The translations under genes were made by a program, and so were the position numbers. From H17-190 sp034435615 (lineage in GTDB: Bacteria; Chloroflexota; Dehalococcoidia; SM23-28-2; HRBIN24): 6,298 nt of DNA. Positions 5,874 to 6,298 of the stretch are shown in pieces. The notes under the pieces are model-generated. The model made no database searches, was not told the DNA's origin, and worked only from the letters and a program-made list of their open reading frames with translations. Location of the stretch: NCBI GenBank assembly GCA_034435615.1, contig DAOTWZ010000006.1, positions 1-6,298 of the forward strand. The letters are read 5' to 3'. Numbering within the stretch: the first letter of the stretch is position 1; every line of letters begins with the position of its first letter.

Positions 5874-5881
5874 TCGACGAC

Positions 5882-6298
5882 ATGGAACGCAGGAGCGAAG
5901 ACGCCGCCAGCGACGGGACGGTGCCTTACAGCGACAGTCCGCTGGGCAACGCGCCCCTGGAAGGCCCCGGCGCCAGCCCTGGCGCCGGGCAGGGGATCTA
6001 CTATGGCTGGGTCATCCTGCTGGGCGGCTTCCTCGTCCTCTACTGGTTCTACGGCATCCAGTTCAGCTTCGGCCTCTTCCTGCCCGATATCGAGGCCTCC
6101 CTCGCCCCAGGCCAGCGGGCCCTGCTCGCGCTGGCCTTCACCATTCAGGTGTCCATAAACGGCTTCGCCAGCCTGCTGGCCGGCCTGGCCACGGACCGCT
6201 GGGGGCCGCGGCCCGTCTTCTTGGCCGGCGCCCTCCTCATCGCCGCCGGCCTCCTCTGGATGTCCCAGGCCCGCAGCCTCTGGGAGCTCTACCTCTCC
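5882..6298 (+). CDS. Major facilitator superfamily permease, N-terminal part (cut by the window end)
   Basis: The frame is open for 139 codons up to the last base. After a polar, Pro/Gly-rich N-terminus (1-39) come a first membrane span (about 42-67, GWVILLGGFLVLYWFYGIQF), a second (about 79-101), the MFS motif A as GLATDRWGPRP (101-111, with Asp105, Arg106, Gly108, Arg110), and a third span (about 111-128). The YYGWVIL opening and the FSFGLFLPDI segment resemble the monocarboxylate / oxalate-formate antiporter-like MFS group, so an organic-acid substrate is possible but not shown. The start is uncertain. The ATG at 5882 is the first in-frame ATG after the stop at 5795, but has no ribosome site. 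A GTG at 5921, preceded by GGGAC, would still keep all membrane spans. The remaining spans lie outside the window. Confidence 0.85.
   Translation, partial: MERRSEDAASDGTVPYSDSPLGNAPLEGPGASPGAGQGIYYGWVILLGGFLVLYWFYGIQFSFGLFLPDIEASLAPGQRALLALAFTIQVSINGFASLLAGLATDRWGPRPVFLAGALLIAAGLLWMSQARSLWELYLS

Noticed and set aside
5799..6158. A 119-codon + frame beginning just before the MFS gene
   Set aside because: It is in a different frame from the MFS permease, which stays open to the window end and shows membrane spans and motif A. This frame gives Ser/Ala/Pro-rich sequence.
1..6298. CRISPR array, insertion sequence, toxin-antitoxin pair or defence system
   Set aside because: No regularly spaced repeats, terminal inverted repeats, transposase motifs or paired small toxin-like genes were seen.

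Overview
This is a GC-rich bacterial window that carries a complete branched-chain-amino-acid-type ABC importer operon (HAAT family) on the + strand. It is followed by a small convergent NIPSNAP-family gene, a selenocysteine tRNA gene (selC, anticodon UCA), and the first 139 codons of a major facilitator superfamily (MFS) permease that runs off the right end. The mix of high GC, Shine-Dalgarno-led starts, one GTG start, a lipoprotein binding protein, a stand-alone NIPSNAP protein and a tRNA-Sec would fit a Chloroflexota (Dehalococcoidia-like) genome. That is an impression from protein style only; other GC-rich phyla are possible.

Layout. Positions 1-248 are intergenic. The first ~50 bases are GC-rich and may belong to a neighbouring gene that cannot be read, and the rest is an AT-richer upstream region with a perfect TTGACA box at 164-169. 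The transporter then runs 249-5008 in the order binding protein, livH, livM, livG, livF. An 86-base gap separates the binding protein from livH. From livH on the genes are tightly packed: 1 base between livH and livM, a 70-base livM/livG overlap, and 6 bases between livG and livF. Right of livF, a convergent NIPSNAP gene occupies 5103-5426 (-). It has a good sigma-70-like promoter and two perfect palindromes upstream. tRNA-Sec lies at 5555-5651 (+) with an encoded CCA. A 230-base leader region follows, with a candidate promoter and a strong GC hairpin, and then the MFS gene starts at about 5882.

How the parts work together. The lipoprotein captures a small amino-acid-like ligand outside the membrane and delivers it to the LivH/LivM channel. 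The LivG/LivF ATPase pair powers import. The exact ligand cannot be read from the sequence. The two ATPases show complementary departures from consensus: LivG has a degenerate signature motif, while LivF lacks both the switch histidine and the A-loop aromatic. Together these predict one complete and one degenerate ATP site. The most informative single item is the tRNA-Sec gene, which implies that the organism makes selenoproteins; no other Sec-pathway gene and no selenoprotein is visible here. I found no convincing new multigene system in this window.
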